The position numbers were made by a program, and so were the translations under genes. A DNA stretch of 64,000 nt from Augochlora pura (Eukaryota > Arthropoda > Insecta > Hymenoptera > Halictidae), in the NCBI RefSeq assembly GCF_028453695.1, contig NC_135782.1, positions 2,976,001 through 3,040,000 of the forward strand, in the 5' to 3' direction. Position 1 is the first letter of the stretch; the number at the start of each line of letters is the position of its first letter. This document shows, one piece after another, positions 44,506 through 58,080 of this stretch. The notes under the pieces are model-generated. The model was not told where the DNA came from. It saw only the letters and a list, made by a program, of their open reading frames with translations, and did not search any database.

Positions 44506-47393
44506 ACACGCGTCACCCATAGAAGTAAAAGCAACGTAGTGTCCACCCCCGGTTCGAAGTGAGGCGTCTAATCAACGGCGCGAACCGGTTCGATCGATCG
44601 GACCCGTAAACGATCACCGTCGATTAAATTTCGTTGCGCGGGGGCTGTTTTACGATAGCCGTGCGACGACAAAAGGAGTAGGAGGAGGAACGACAGAAAG
44701 GGACCACGCGGACAGAACAGAGAGAAAGGACGCCGCCGCCGCGCGCCGGTCATAAAACCCGTAATAAACGGTGCCGTGTATCTGGCTAATACAATGCGAT
44801 GGTAACCGTGCTTAACAGGGCACTCGTAAAACTGTATTCGGTAAAATAAATTGAACGACGCCCGTCATAGAAACGGAACGGCGGGGGACCCGATCCCGCG
44901 AAAACGCAATAACGACCGAACGTTGTTGTCCACGGGAATAGGAACAATGCCGGGCCGTAGAATGCGCGGATTCGTAGACCCGCCATCGGACCACCACACC
45001 GTCAGCTGTTAAATTCGGTTTTACAGGAGCTTTTCGTTCTTCTGTTTTCTTTTTTTGTTTTTTTTTTCGACCGCGCATTGTTCCACGATCTCTGGCCAAA
45101 AATTGCGCACCGGAATTTTTGTCGACGGGGTAGGCCATCCCCCATGGCTCTGCTGTGCAACGAATAGAAAGGAGATCTTGCGATCCGCGGACGATCGATT
45201 ATTCCGTCGCTGTGGCGAAATCGAAAACGATTTACTTTCGCGGGGATGCTTCGGTGATACGTTCTCTATGGGTCTCGGTGCTTTTCATACTTTTGCTAGG
45301 GTTTTCGGATAGAGTCAGCCAGTTTCGGTGCAACCCGGACGGAGTTCGGTGTTTATAATCGTGAGAAGGGTTGAATAGATGTAATAATATTGAGAGGACG
45401 GGAATATTATTTATTTGAAAATTATTAAAATCGTAGAGAGCAACCCTTATTTTCTGAAATTTCTGAGGGTGAGTTTCCTTGATATATTTCGCATTTTTTC
45501 AGGTTATGGGAATTCATAATTTATTTCTAGATTATTAGAATTATCAGGAGCAACCCCCCATTTCCTTTTTAAATTTATAAGATTAAATTTATAATTCCTT
45601 TTGATATTAATAATATATAATGGGAATAATAATTTATCTCTGAATTATTAATTTTATTAAAAGCCAATTGTGTAAAGCTACATTTGTATAAAGGCTCTCA
45701 AATTAAATATCAACGTTTGCAGTGTTAACGATCGCGTGAGTTATTTAATTCTCATAACTGCAACGCAGCTTTTTAAAAATAATGAACATTACTTCTGGCA
45801 ATTTTGAGAAATCACCGATTAAACCGTAAAATTGGATGTAAATTCCGAACAACGTTTTCGCGCGATCGCTGAAAACCTGCGGAACGTTCGATAGGGGGTG
45901 GGTGGGGGTGGTAGGGGGCAGGGTGAGCGCAATTTCAGCGCGTAATTCCGCGTATAATGGCTTAAAAGACACCGGGTCCCGGGATATCATTCGGTGATAT
46001 TTTAACGAGCCACGCGTCGCCCGTCATATTTTACGGCATAATTGCGCGGAGGATTCGCAATTACCGGGGAAAAATGAAAAGTGTCGGGAGGAGATGGCGG
46101 CTAATTGGACGTTAATGGGCGCCGACGCGCGGACCCCGTCGCGGCCATAATTTCGCGGCAATTTTCGATCGTATCCCATTTCGAAACTCCCGTTTTCCAC
46201 CGGTGGACTTTTCGTATTCAATAGTTTTCACTTTCCACCGATCATTTCCGTGTTCCGCGCGCGAGTTTCTCCCTAATCCTTTCACGGAATCGGAAATAGC
46301 TCAGCCTACTTCTACTATACGTGTGTACGCGCGTGAGTACATATGCCGATGGGAATTTCTGGCCCGCAATTTCATCGGCGAACTTGCGATTTTTCGCCCG
46401 CCGTTGGGAAAATAGTTGCGTTCCGATGGGGGACGTTCGATTTTACGGTGGTAATCGGAGGCTGCAATTATCTGGGACAATTTTACCGTGTGACAGATTG
46501 TACCGCATCAATTGTGCCATCTTCGAAGGGTTTAGTTTTTTTATTTAACCCTTAAATGATTTAAATAAGCGGGTTTCGTGTTAGACGATTTGCCAGACTT
46601 TGCAGAATTTGGTAGAGAAAAATAAGTAAAGACCTGTACGTGTATTCTTCAAATTACAAGGATAATTTTTTATAAGGATATTTTCTTGCGGTCTCGCATA
46701 CTTTTCTAAGACACTATGAGCATTAGGAATTTATTTCTAAATTATGAAAATTGACAAGAGCAACCTCGTCAACGGGATGCGCGAGGGCGATGAAATCGCA
46801 TGACGAACCTACGGAACGGAGCCGCGACGGTAAGCGAGCCGGCGTCACCGAAAGGAATCGATCGGCCGTAGCCGGAGCACCGTCATCGCGCGTTCGTTGT
46901 CCTCTCGAGCGGAGCGTATCGACGCGAGCCACGCGGCGAGTTTCCGCGCCGCTTTAAAATCGTCGGCAAACATCGCGCGCCCTGCCAACCCCCCGGCGGA
47001 AATTACCTAACAGCCTGTTAAGTGCACTCGTCCGCGCGTGATTCTCGAAACGCGGGGAAGGCCCGATCTCGGCCCGACGACGACGGCGAGGACGACGACG
47101 GAGCGATTAAACGACGACGACAACGACGGCCACGGCCCGATTAAAAGCGGGATCTTCCGTCGCCGCGCGCAGAAATTAAACATTCCAGTCGCCGTGCGGG
47201 GGCCATTGTATTTTTTTTACGAGCGGCCGACGCGCGTTACTTTCGCGCGACCAGAGGCCAAATTGAATTTTCCATTCGGCCTCGGAGAGACCGCGCCGCC
47301 AGTGGCCGCGTTTCCGACGGAGCCCACGCGAGCCCGTTAACAACGCCGCGGAACAATGACTGCTAAATAGCCAGCGCGCGCCCGAGAGGGAAT

Positions 47394-47427
47394 TCTCTCT
47401 CTCTCTCCCTCTCTCTCTCTCTCTCTT
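47394..47427. repeat. (CT)n microsatellite
   Basis: CT run with a single CCT interruption, in CpG-rich DNA. Confidence 0.9.
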
Positions 47428-48176
47428 CGCAGCTCGCGAGAGTGATAAACCCTCGGAAGAGACGCGCCTTTTCTACGGCCCCGCTCTCTTCACGTTCACG
47501 AGCCTTAATTGCCCACTTGCCTGACAAATAATCCCCTTATTAGATTTCGGGGTAAATAACGAAATACTTGCTCGCGGAATTGCGTCGGAAAATTTCATGC
47601 GGAATTTTAAGGTTCTCGACGATGTTTCGAAATTATACGATCTCGAAATGATTTATTAAATAGACGTGGTTTATTTAAGAGTAGTAAACCGTAGTTCCTG
47701 AACTTAAAAAAAAGCAACAAGACTGCCTAAAAATAAAACAAAGAACCAACAATCCAACGTCTCCATATCATATTGTTTAAACCTCTTTTACACCTACGTG
47801 CTTGCAAAATAAATTATTACGAACCACTACGTAACATCGACATTATTTCAACGATGCAACAACCCTAAGCACAATCCTCTCCTAATTGTCACAAGATTAA
47901 AATAAAATCAGAAGCTCGTGCCTGTAGAATTAGCGGCAACTAACAAGCATTGCAGCAGCCGCTAACAAACGTTACAGCAGCCGCGAGGGAATGTTGCAGA
48001 CGTGCCGGTCGCAGCGAAGAAAACGCGGCGTTCGCGCGTTGATGATGAAACGGTACGGGGCGGAAGAGAAACGCGCGAGGACAATGCCAGGAACGGTGGA
48101 AGGGTGGAACGGCAAAAGGGTGAAGAAGATCCACAAACGTTTGTTGAACATCTCCGACCTTCGGCTTCGTCGTAAC

Positions 48177-48184
48177 GAGAGAGA

Positions 48185-48232
<48 letters not shown>
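48177..48232. repeat. Long (GA)n microsatellite
   Basis: About 28 GA units with one GT interruption, the longest GA tract in the window. Confidence 0.9.
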
Positions 48233-48234
<2 letters not shown>

Positions 48235-51200
48235 ACGAAGGAGGACGAGCGGAAAGCGTGAAAAGGGAGACGGAACGGCGGAGATGGTAAAAACAGAGCG
48301 AAGGAAATGGGCGTCGAGTGAAATCTAGCGAAACAAGGGTAGGGAAAGAGTTGAAATAGAGACTGCGCGGCGAGACGGACGAGCGACGGGAAAACGGAAG
48401 AAAAGACTGCGGAAAGTGCAAAGGGGTGGCGGAACGGGACGGCGACTGGCGAAAAAAAAGGGGTGAAAAGGCGCGAGGAGCGTCGCGTGTGTGGCGTTCG
48501 CTCGGCTCCTGAACCAATTAATTTCCGTGCTAACTACTTTAATAAGTTTCTTTAGAAACGTATAAGAATATAGTATAAAAAGTATATTTTGTTTGAAGAA
48601 ATTCCAGTGCCTTTTAGTTATTTATAAAATAAAAATTCGCAGACGAGTTTTACGAGTTCCTTTGTTTCAGGAAAATTCGAGCAGCTAAAATCGACATTAA
48701 TAAAAAGTTTAATGTTTCAAATAATGTACTAAAAATCGAGGAGGTCATTTTTACTAAAAAAAGTCACGTGTCTTTAACACTTTACGATACACGATTTATA
48801 GTTGTACCCGAGTTATGCATTGCGCGATTTTACCGCGGGAATGACAGGGATGGGGCACGGGGGTCGGAGAAATCGGCGAGCGGGTGTATTAAGCGACCGC
48901 CGCAGCTGTTGCGCGCCGCGTTTATTTCGCGGATACGCGCCGCCGGCATTTACGAGAGACGATCGAAAGTCGAAAGTTCGCCGCTGGCGCGATTACGGGC
49001 CCGAAATGTGCGTTAACGCGCCGGGGAAATGAAGATCGAAACGTGCATGCGGCGCGACGCGCGCTCTCCCCCTCATCCTCCTTTGTCTTTCTCTTTGTCG
49101 CGTCGCGCGATGACATTTCGCGCGGCTCGTTCATAAATTGCGGTCCCGCGTACTTAGCCGAGAAATTACGGAAATTAATTATCGTTGATTCACGCGACCT
49201 CGCCGCGCGTCGGCGTGCACGTTATCTCGCGGCCGCTTTGCTTGGTTTTAAACACACGCACCCCCGACGGGAATATTAGAGGATTGTCGAGCGCGCGGGG
49301 CGGCTGGCTGCCGCGCGGATTTTCGGTGTCGGCCGGGACGGCATTGACAGCTTGAACAGCCAGGTGTTAGCGGGCGTTAGCAACTGTTTGCGGAAATTCG
49401 CGGGGGAGGGTTTGTCGAAATTCCCGTCTGGAAAGTTGCTTGAGCTGGTTCGACGAATGCGGTAAGTAGATTGCGGATTTTATGCGCTTATGACGGGACC
49501 GGAAGTTCAATTTGGAACGAGTTAAACGATGGGAGAGGTTGACGGTTTGTATATATTATTCAACGATATTTCAATTCTTCAAATGGTTTTGCAATTAAAT
49601 TTTCTAGCGCACAGTATAAAAGCCAAAAATATCATTTTAATCGCAATCTACTCGTACGAACGTGTAATGTAATATTTTGTTGAACAAAAAGGCCTGGCAG
49701 ACGAATTCGTCGATTCCTGCAGAGCGATAAATCGTTCCAGGAATGAATTCGACCGTTCCCGTGCGAGGAGCACGAAACAGTGCACGATACATACGAATTT
49801 AATTTATTTTCGCTCGGCGATCTCCATCGGTTCTCGTTATCCGCGTGATTAATAGGCCGGTTAAATAATAAATCGCGCTTCATATATCGCCGAGTCAACT
49901 AAACGGCCGCCGCGGCCGCCGCCGCGGAACAAATCCGTTGACGCTCGTATTAATATCTGATTTCCCGAATTATTAATACTTCTCAAACACGTGCGTTTTG
50001 ATTAGGCGGAATGTTATTCAATTCGCAGCGCGCGCCCGGCTGATTCAATATAATTAATACGTGACTCGTTCGTGTAGATCGCCGTGTAGATTTTGATAAT
50101 TTCGTGTTTATTCCGTCTGTGTAATTTGCGGATTTCTACGCGAAATACGAATCGCCAACATAAATAATCAGAGAGGGAAATTGAATAAAAATCTATTAAC
50201 ATTGCCGACCATTTTGATCATTTGAAGACAGATTGATAGTATGTTTAAGCCATTTTCATTATTGTAATTACTGTATTTATTCACTTTATAAAATTAATTT
50301 GGAAGAATTTGTATTTCCAATTATTCACAGTTTTTGTCAGTCTTTTGCTTCGATGCCCTTTTTCCAATCAATTATTATAATGTTTTATCAAAGTTCTGCT
50401 TTATTAAGGAACAAAATCGTTTGGAGGAAAAATTTAAAATAAATAACCAAATTATATATAATAATAACTTAGCCAAGTCAGTAATAATTACGTAATAAAA
50501 ATCCTAGATTCCATGCGCCCTAACTAAATTTAAGAAGCGCATCTTTGGTTAAAAAAATCAAGGATCGAACGACGAGTTAGCATCCTCGAGAAAGAGTTTA
50601 AGGAGATCAGGTGGCCCGAAGCGGTGCAAGAAACGGCTTCGAAGCGAGGGAAAAGGAGCAAGCACGGAGGGTCGCCGATACGTGTCGCGTTAAGCGGCGC
50701 GATTATTCATTCAGGACAGAGAGCCGTCGTTGCCGGTATATCCGGCTGGTTGTAATGCATCGTGTCGCGTTCCGTTCTTGAAAACAAAAATGTCCGGCCG
50801 GACGCATTCTGGTTGCGTGTTACGCGCGGCGTTTCTCTCCGTTTCTTCTTCCTGGAACGAGCGCGTAGAGCCGCGCGAGGAATTCACGCCGCGAGGAATT
50901 GATCCTTCAATTCGAACACGCTCCGTCTCCATCCACCGCGCGGCCGTTTTTCTCCTTGTTTTAGCCGACGAAGAGGACGAGGACGACGGGACGGAACGCG
51001 TGACGAGGGTAAAGTATGATTAGGATCCATCAGCGGTCGCCGCGATCCGCGGAGGATCCCGTATTTATTTTTTCTCGGTCGACAGCCTCGGGAGCAGATC
51101 CTGTACCAGCGTGGCTTTTTTCCGCGGGAAAACGAGGCTTTATGTTTTTTTCCCCGGCGATTTATTAGGGGATCAAGCGAGATTGAATTCTATGGCCGAC

Positions 51201-53019
51201 AGGAAATGTCAGGGCTCTCGCGAATATTTGTTCGAGGACGCGCGATCGCTGCTCCGCTCGCACCATCTCCATCCCTTCCCCAAAACTCGGCTTTCGAAAT
51301 CGTTCAGTTTTCGATTCTTTCTGTTTCATGTGTTTCGTTTCTGTTTCATGTGAGTGGTGTAAGGTGTTGAGAAGTGTTACAAAGAGTAATAAAGTTTCAT
51401 AAAATTTCATAAAATCTTCTAGATTTAGTCGCAAAACGACTTCGAGTGCAAAGGGTTGAAATTTACCCCTTAGCTTACATCGACCGCCCATTGACAAAGT
51501 AAAACGAATATTAAACATCTCCGTCTCCGACACGTTTTTAATCCGACGGCTTGGAAAATATGACAGACGCACAGAGTCCATGACATCCTAGCCGGGCGTC
51601 CCTAGACTGAGACAATGGGCAGTGATCCGTGTGGGGGCTGAATTCGGGCGGCATTGTTAACGATGTTCAGCGAGTCGCGCTCGTCCTCCTCCTCCTCCCC
51701 ACCCCACCCCCTGGAATCGTATTAATTGCTGATCGCTCAACGTCACCGAAATGGATGCGCCGTTAAACGATATCGAAGGGTAAAGGGGTGGGTAGGTTGG
51801 ACGGCGCGGTGAACGGGCGGGGGGAGGGAACGCGTTGCGGAATTACAGGGCCGCCGCCTGCGCTTGGTTCCCGACGCAACGAAAAGTAGACGGATAGGCT
51901 ATAATTTCGTTTAGGGGCGCAATAAAACGGCATAGATTTATCGGATATGACGTCCCGCCGGGGATGTTCAGGTGAATTGAGACGCGGAGGAATCGGGAAG
52001 GGAGTAACGGCGGCTCACCCTCCCCCCCGTTTCCCCCCCACGGCATCGAAAGGGTGGCACCGTTATTGCTGTCTGTAGACTGTCATTTCCGTCGGCGGCA
52101 CGGCAGATATAACAGCCGCCCGCGTAGAGGGCTGTTATCGACTTTCCACCAGATACCAGTCGCGATTGATCGTAATACGTCTTCCACTTTACGATTTTCA
52201 CCGAAACTCTGTTGGAGCCGTTCGCTCGCGAGCGCGAGCGCCATACTACAAAGCGAAAGTATCGCCGAGTGCTCTGGATATGCGAGATAAAGTGGCATTA
52301 CGATGAATCCGGCCTGTGTTTTATGGCCGACACAGCGGAGCCGAAATTTATATACGCGGAATAAATCGGCGACGCGAAGCGTTTCACGCGGAACACGGCG
52401 GAACGAGACGCGTTGATTGTTGGCGCTGTTATAATTATTGCAACCCTTGCGACATGGATTCGATCACCGTACAATATATATCTTTTAGGTGTTTCTCAAA
52501 TAGTAAACGATTTATTTAAATGTTGAAGGGTAAATTTTGTTTTTTAAAAAAAACAAGGACCTTTTGCGTTAAAAGTCGTCGATTCTCCACGAGACTTTTC
52601 CCACATAAAGGGTTTCCTATCAGCCAGTCCCGTTCGATCGCAATTATCGAGCAATTCGAGAGCACGACGGACAGGACGGGGAAGTAGTTACCGAAGTGGC
52701 CGCAGTTTTCGAGGAATGGAAACGGCGTGGTCCGTGCGCGCGGACCGTCGAACGTCTGTCGATTACGTAAAATAAGGAAGCGACGTATCGGTAAATAGTG
52801 GAAACCGATAACGACCGCCGAATCGATAAGACTCGATACTCTGACGACTCTCTCTCTGTATTTGAAGGATTTCGTCTGAAAATCCTTACACTGTGTTGCA
52901 GTTTGGGAAACCTTTTTTTTCGTCGGAGCATCTCAAATTTCTTTAAAACCTAGTGTCCGTTACTATGACAATCGACACAGTCTGTGTGAACATCTTCGTG
53001 GAGGAGGTCAGTTTCGTTC

Positions 53020-53119
53020 NNNNNNNNNNNNNNNNNNNNNNNNNNNNNNNNNNNNNNNNNNNNNNNNNNNNNNNNNNNNNNNNNNNNNNNNNNNNNNNNN
53101 NNNNNNNNNNNNNNNNNNN
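53020..53119. other. Assembly gap (100 N)
   Basis: Exactly 100 N, gap of unknown true size. Confidence 0.98.
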
Positions 53120-53958
53120 ATTTAAAATTAATCGACCCTTTTCATGGCCACACAAAATAACGCTGACAACTTCGGACATGTGTTAATTGTTGAATAATTC
53201 GTGATCAGTGTGAAATAATAGTGCAGTGAAAGTGAAAACCTAAGTGAAAATTAGTGTAATCTGTGCCGTTCTACATACGTGGATTACATACGTGGATTAC
53301 AACTTTTGGATTACAACATTTACAACTGCATTGGTAAGTTTTTCATTAATAACATTTGTGAAATGCATGAAATTCTTATTTGATGATCGAACGCGGCTCG
53401 GAGGCGATACGTGGCTGGGGCTCCTGTCACCGAGACGGGCTTGAGTCGTCCCTGAATCGTTCGCGCTCGTGTGCGCAGCAGCACGAAAACTCGTCGGTGC
53501 GCAGCCAACTTTAATTGTTAATAACTCGTTAACAAAGCCGCAGATTGCATTTCGGAAAATGAAAAAGTCACTTGAAATAGCCTCAGCTACCCCCCATTTC
53601 CCGGAGTTACAATATTTGAAAATCACCCTGTATATATATTGGAGGTCCTTGGGACAAGCGGCGTTCAATGCCGGGATTATCTCGCTCGATAGAGACAACT
53701 GCAGCGCGGCCACGACCAAGCTGACAAAACGAGATACCGCGCGCCGAGAGAGCAGATCGGTATATTTACGATCTAGGACTTCCTCTGCATCGAGCTATCC
53801 ATAACCGAGCAGAGAAGAAAAAAAAACAAGGACAGTGGTATTAGAAGTCTAACAAGGAGGACAGGTTTGGTATCTCGAAAATTGATACGGAAAGCGGCCG
53901 TGATTTACGAGGCGTAATCCGCGCGCGTAATAAACGCGCGGAATGCGTATATCGGCGG

Positions 53959-53980
53959 CTCTCTCTCTCTCTCTCTCTCT
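53959..53980. repeat. (CT)n microsatellite
   Basis: About 11 CT dinucleotides. Confidence 0.9.
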
Positions 53981-54377
53981 TTATCGCGCGTTGCTTCCTC
54001 GCGTACCAACGATCCTCAGGTGCAGGGAACTCGATCTAGGCGTAGTTCCGAAGTTAATAAGTCTTCAGAGCAGAGTTCACGAAGCCAATATGGACTTGCT
54101 AAACCCGCGCGGAGGAGAGACGGACGCGTAAGACTCGCCTGGCCTAGTTGCCTCTGGAGCCGGCCAGTTATGCAGAGTCCACCGCGGTTCGCTGATCCGG
54201 CGCACTTGGTATTCGAGGCGATCTGTTACGATGTTAGAGGATTTATCGTAGTCGAGACTGGTTTCTCTTCGAGTTCCTCGATAGTTATTTTAACGCGATT
54301 AGTGGATTTTACGGACTTAAATTATTTAATAAAGCGTTGCGAGGGAAGCAGAAGAATCTAAGGGTGGTGGTATATTA

Positions 54378-54513
54378 TTAGGTTGGTGCATATGAAATGT
54401 CGGATTTCACAGGCATTTCTGTATTGATATCTTGTTGAAGAGGGTGTAGCAAAGCAAACGGGGCATATTTTGATTAAATCAACAGCTTTTGAAAAAATAT
54501 GCACCAACCTAAT
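54378..54513. mobile_element. 136 bp mariner-derived MITE
   Basis: Termini TTAGGTTGGTGCATATG and TATGCACCAACCTAA are inverted repeats of about 14-17 bp, flanked by TA duplications (54376-54377 and 54514-54515). The TTAGGTTGGTGCA end is characteristic of mariner elements of the cecropia group. The interior near 54460-54480 (CATATTTTGATTAAATCAA) resembles the 3' end of a mariner transposase gene, so this is probably an internal deletion derivative. No intact transposase. Confidence 0.88.
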
Positions 54514-55172
54514 ATTTGATTAATAAATTTAATCCTTAGAACGCTTAGAATTTTATAATAATAACAAGTTATCATTACTAGTCCATCACCGGTGAAAGTA
54601 CAGCAAGGATATTAACCCATTGCGAAATCCACTTTTTCGTTTCTGTCGCAACGAGAGTAACTCGGTCTCGCTCGCGGCAGCGTCAAAGCGCCATAACCGG
54701 AACTTGGAAGTTACAACGGCGCAGGTAAGGCCTGGCTCGTTAGTTTAACGAAACCGAGATTCACCGGGAACGCGGTCTCGTCGCAAATAAATGACTGCGG
54801 GCTACCCCGGGGACGTACGGATGCCTGCGCGTGATTCCCCGAGTAATTTCAAGTTCTCTGGCAGCCCGGGTACCGCGGTACCCAAGTTCCGAACTGCATT
54901 TTAACGAGACACAGGTTCTATTAGACGTCTTCATCCGTCAGGTATCGTTGCGTCGCCGCTCTACCCACGGCTAAATGGTTTCATGTTTGTTAAGTGTTTC
55001 GGTAATTCCTCTCTCTCTCTCTCTCACTCTCTCCGGCCTCCGGAGCGTATCCGTCGCGCCCGGCAAAGTTTCCGGCAGGCTCGCCGACGATTGTCATCCC
55101 CCCACAGGCATAGTTCGGACTCGGATGAGAACGGGGCGAGAGGGGCGACGGCAGGCGACGGCAGAAAGAGAA

Positions 55173-55192
55173 AGGGTGAGAGAGAGAGAGAG
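55173..55192. repeat. (GA)n microsatellite
   Basis: About nine GA units; a (CT)n run lies 150 nt upstream (about 55010-55027). Confidence 0.75.
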
Positions 55193-56228
55193 GACGAAGA
55201 CAAATTCCGTGTTCATTTCTGCTCGGTCGAACTTGATTCGCGGTAGAACAGCGCCGGGGCCACGGTAACATTGTTTCGAGAAAAGGGTGCGGATCGATGT
55301 CATGAGTGATTTAATGCCGCGTCTACCACGGGTTACTTTGAATTACGGATATTTCGTCTCGTTCCCTTTTCTACCTACCGAGCCCCCGTCGAGCGCGAAT
55401 TTTATCAAACGGCCGTGCTTCTGCGAGCGAGAGGCTAATTAGCTTTGTTCAATTATTCATCGTACGTTCTTCGGGAGTCTCTCGTTCCACCGGAGGACTT
55501 GCCCGAGCGCTCGGAGTGTGTTAACGCGTTCTAGAGTGGTCTTACTTTTCTTAAATTTAAGCTGTTTATTCGGAATATATATTTTTAGATTGTTTCAATG
55601 GTTAGATTATTTTCATTGCTACTATATAATACTATGGTATTATACCATAGATATTATATTAAAAATAAAAATTGCCTAAGCTCTTTTTTAATCATTTGAA
55701 TAACTGATAGACATTAAAAAGACCATTCAATTTCTCAATTTTCCTAACCTCTTTCACAGTGTCACATTAACCCCAATTATTTCTTTCTAAACTGCGTGAA
55801 ATTCAGTGTCTTATAAAATGATTTCTTTTCCTCGAACCACAGCACAAAATGTCTATTCTTCACCGAGGATCCTCTGTTTAATTATTACAGAAGAGAAAAG
55901 ATGTATCGCCGCGTCTCCCCTGAATTATGAACAGTATAGATAGAGCGAGGGTAGTAGTGTCGGCCTGGTGAAACGAGCTTATGAATAATCCAATCGATGT
56001 AACGTTATTGTCCGGCAAGGGGCCAAGAAGTTTTTTGATAAAATTCAAACTTCCACGATATAATGCATGCTGCTATTCCGGTTCCAGAGGGTTATTGGCT
56101 GCGGGAAATACGATACCGGTGCCAAATGGGGTTCGCGATAAAAATTCGTTTCGGCCCGGGGGTTGGCATTCAGCGAAAATCGTACGCAGACGTAGTTACA
56201 AGCTGGGGAAATAGAGGGAAGAGAAAGA

Positions 56229-56252
56229 AAGAGAGAGAGAGAGGGAGAGAGG
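56229..56252. repeat. (GA)n microsatellite
   Basis: GA run with GGGA interruption. Confidence 0.8.
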
Positions 56253-56454
56253 CTGTTGGAAAATACTCGACTTCGTTTTATCAATGAAATTACATCTCGG
56301 CGCGTTTTTACTCGCCGGCGATACGGTGAACAATGTTGTTGCGATAAGCGGCGAACTTGCTAATAGATATCTAGGAAAATCTCGGCGTGGAACTGTTGCA
56401 ATTAGGTGGAGGATTTTGATGTGTCTATGGTGGAAAGGAGTAAGTGAAATAAGA

Positions 56455-56685
56455 CGTTTAATTGAGGATTTAATCTGTGATTCAATTGAGAATTTAATCT
56501 ATGATTTAATGTGGAATTTAATCTGTGATTTAATATGGAATTTAATCTGCATTTTAATGTGGAATTTAATATGTTATTTAATCTAGAAATTTATCTATAA
56601 TTTAATTGATAGTTTAGTCTGTGATTCAATCTATAACTCAGTCTACAATCTAATCCACAATTTGATCCACAAATTAACAAGCAGA
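56455..56685. repeat. Minisatellite with TTTAATCTGTGATTTAAT-type unit
   Basis: About 12 units of 15-19 nt (GATTTAATATGGAATTTAATC, GATTTAATCTGTGATTCAAT) that decay to TCTACAATCTAATCCACAA-like copies at the right end. Confidence 0.75.
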
Positions 56686-57447
56686 CATTAGCTTAACTTA
56701 AAACTACCCTAACAATAAATTTAGTAATTAAACAATACAAACATAAAATAATATTAACCTCCACAAATAATCTCTACACTTCTCCCAGGTTAACTTCGTA
56801 CATCTCTGAAGCATATTAAATTCCTCGGTCGAAAAAGAAATAAAAAGGTTTTGCGAGATTATCCTATATCAAGGTCGGCCGCAGCCGCGCGGTTCTCCGG
56901 TCGGGATCAATGCGTTTGGCCGACGCGGCGGTTATCGGAAAACTCGTAGCCAAAGGCACGGGGCCCGACGTAGGTCGCAACGATCATTAGCATAACGACG
57001 CGCGAAGGCCATCGGCAGAAGCGTCTGCACGGGCGTTCGGCGGCAGAGCCATGGCCCCGTGAGAAACGCGTCAGTGCTTTTGTCGTTTGAACGCACCATA
57101 CGCCGAGCTCGCGACGGCGGCGGCAGGGAGGCGTCTCGTTTCTCGTGGCAGAATGCCACGAGCAACCCTCTCGACCCCCGCGTGCGACACGGCTATGTCC
57201 TGCTTCCGAGATGCGTTGGACGTGACTCTCGCCGAACGGAGGGATATCATCGCGTGGGGCTACGCCACGGTTCAACGTGCTCTTTCGCTTGTCTGCGCCG
57301 GTCGGATACAACGCCGCTTGACGGCACACCTCACGTTTTTGTCGCGACCATGCGACAAACTTCGGCCCACCCCTTTCCGCGTCCTCTTCCGGGAAACTCG
57401 CTTTCGCGGTAACCACGATATAGTAACGCCGCTCCCGACACGTTACG

Positions 57448-57476
57448 TCTTCTTCTTCTTCTTCTTCTTCTTCTTT
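57448..57476. repeat. (TTC)n microsatellite
   Basis: About nine TTC units. Confidence 0.9.
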
Positions 57477-57884
57477 TTACATTAGGACCTCTGAATTCGT
57501 GGGGCTCTTATTGTCGCTCGCCTTTTGTCCACTGATTTTATGCGCTTTGCTGAGAAATTAACTCTTTATGGGGCGAGAGTCGTTTTTTGGAAATATCTAT
57601 CGTTTACTTTGATATTTCTAGTCGATTGTTCACGATTCACCTTACACTGATCGAATGTTCATAAATTCTACTAAAACGTCCGTCAAACGCACTCGTATCC
57701 AGCTATTCCGACCCGACTCGTTGAACAAGGGCTTAGCGAGAAAAGAGCCCCCGCGCCATCTTGAATGTGAATACCCCAGATCGATAGTCTTGCGTTCGAG
57801 TTGATTGATCCTACAGCCTTTACTGTTCATTTGAAACGACTCTTCCTGCTCGCGCGAAAACAATGCAAATAAAACCGCGTAACG

Positions 57885-58080
57885 AAGAGAGAACGCGACA
57901 AATTAAGTTATAAAAAGGAACGTAACAAATTAAATCGTAATGAAGAACGCGAAAAATTAATTACAAAAAGGAAGACGAAATAGTTGAGCCTTAACAAAGA
58001 AAAAGCGAGAAATTAAGCCTTAATAAATAAAGCGCGACAAATGAAGTAACAAAGAGAACGCGACAATTTCGGCAACGAAT
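57885..58080. repeat. Minisatellite with GAACGCGACAAATTAAG-type unit
   Basis: Roughly six units of about 30 nt built on (AAA)GAACGCGACAAATTAAGT with variants (GAACGCGAAAAATTAAT, AAAGCGCGACAAATGAAG). Confidence 0.65.

Noticed and set aside
47972..48517. A 181-codon minus-strand frame with SLSLSL runs
   Set aside because: It is a translation of the (GA)n/(CT)n microsatellite and flanks.
50556..50757. A 66-codon plus-strand frame without ATG (segment RIERRVSILEKEFKEIRW)
   Set aside because: Part looks helical, but there are no splice sites or homologue that I recognise, and the length is compatible with chance.
53200..53332. Possible non-coding 5' exon ending at GTAAGT
   Set aside because: The donor and the GTGAAA-rich sequence look like an insect 5' UTR, but there is no downstream plus-strand gene; the assembly gap is next to it.
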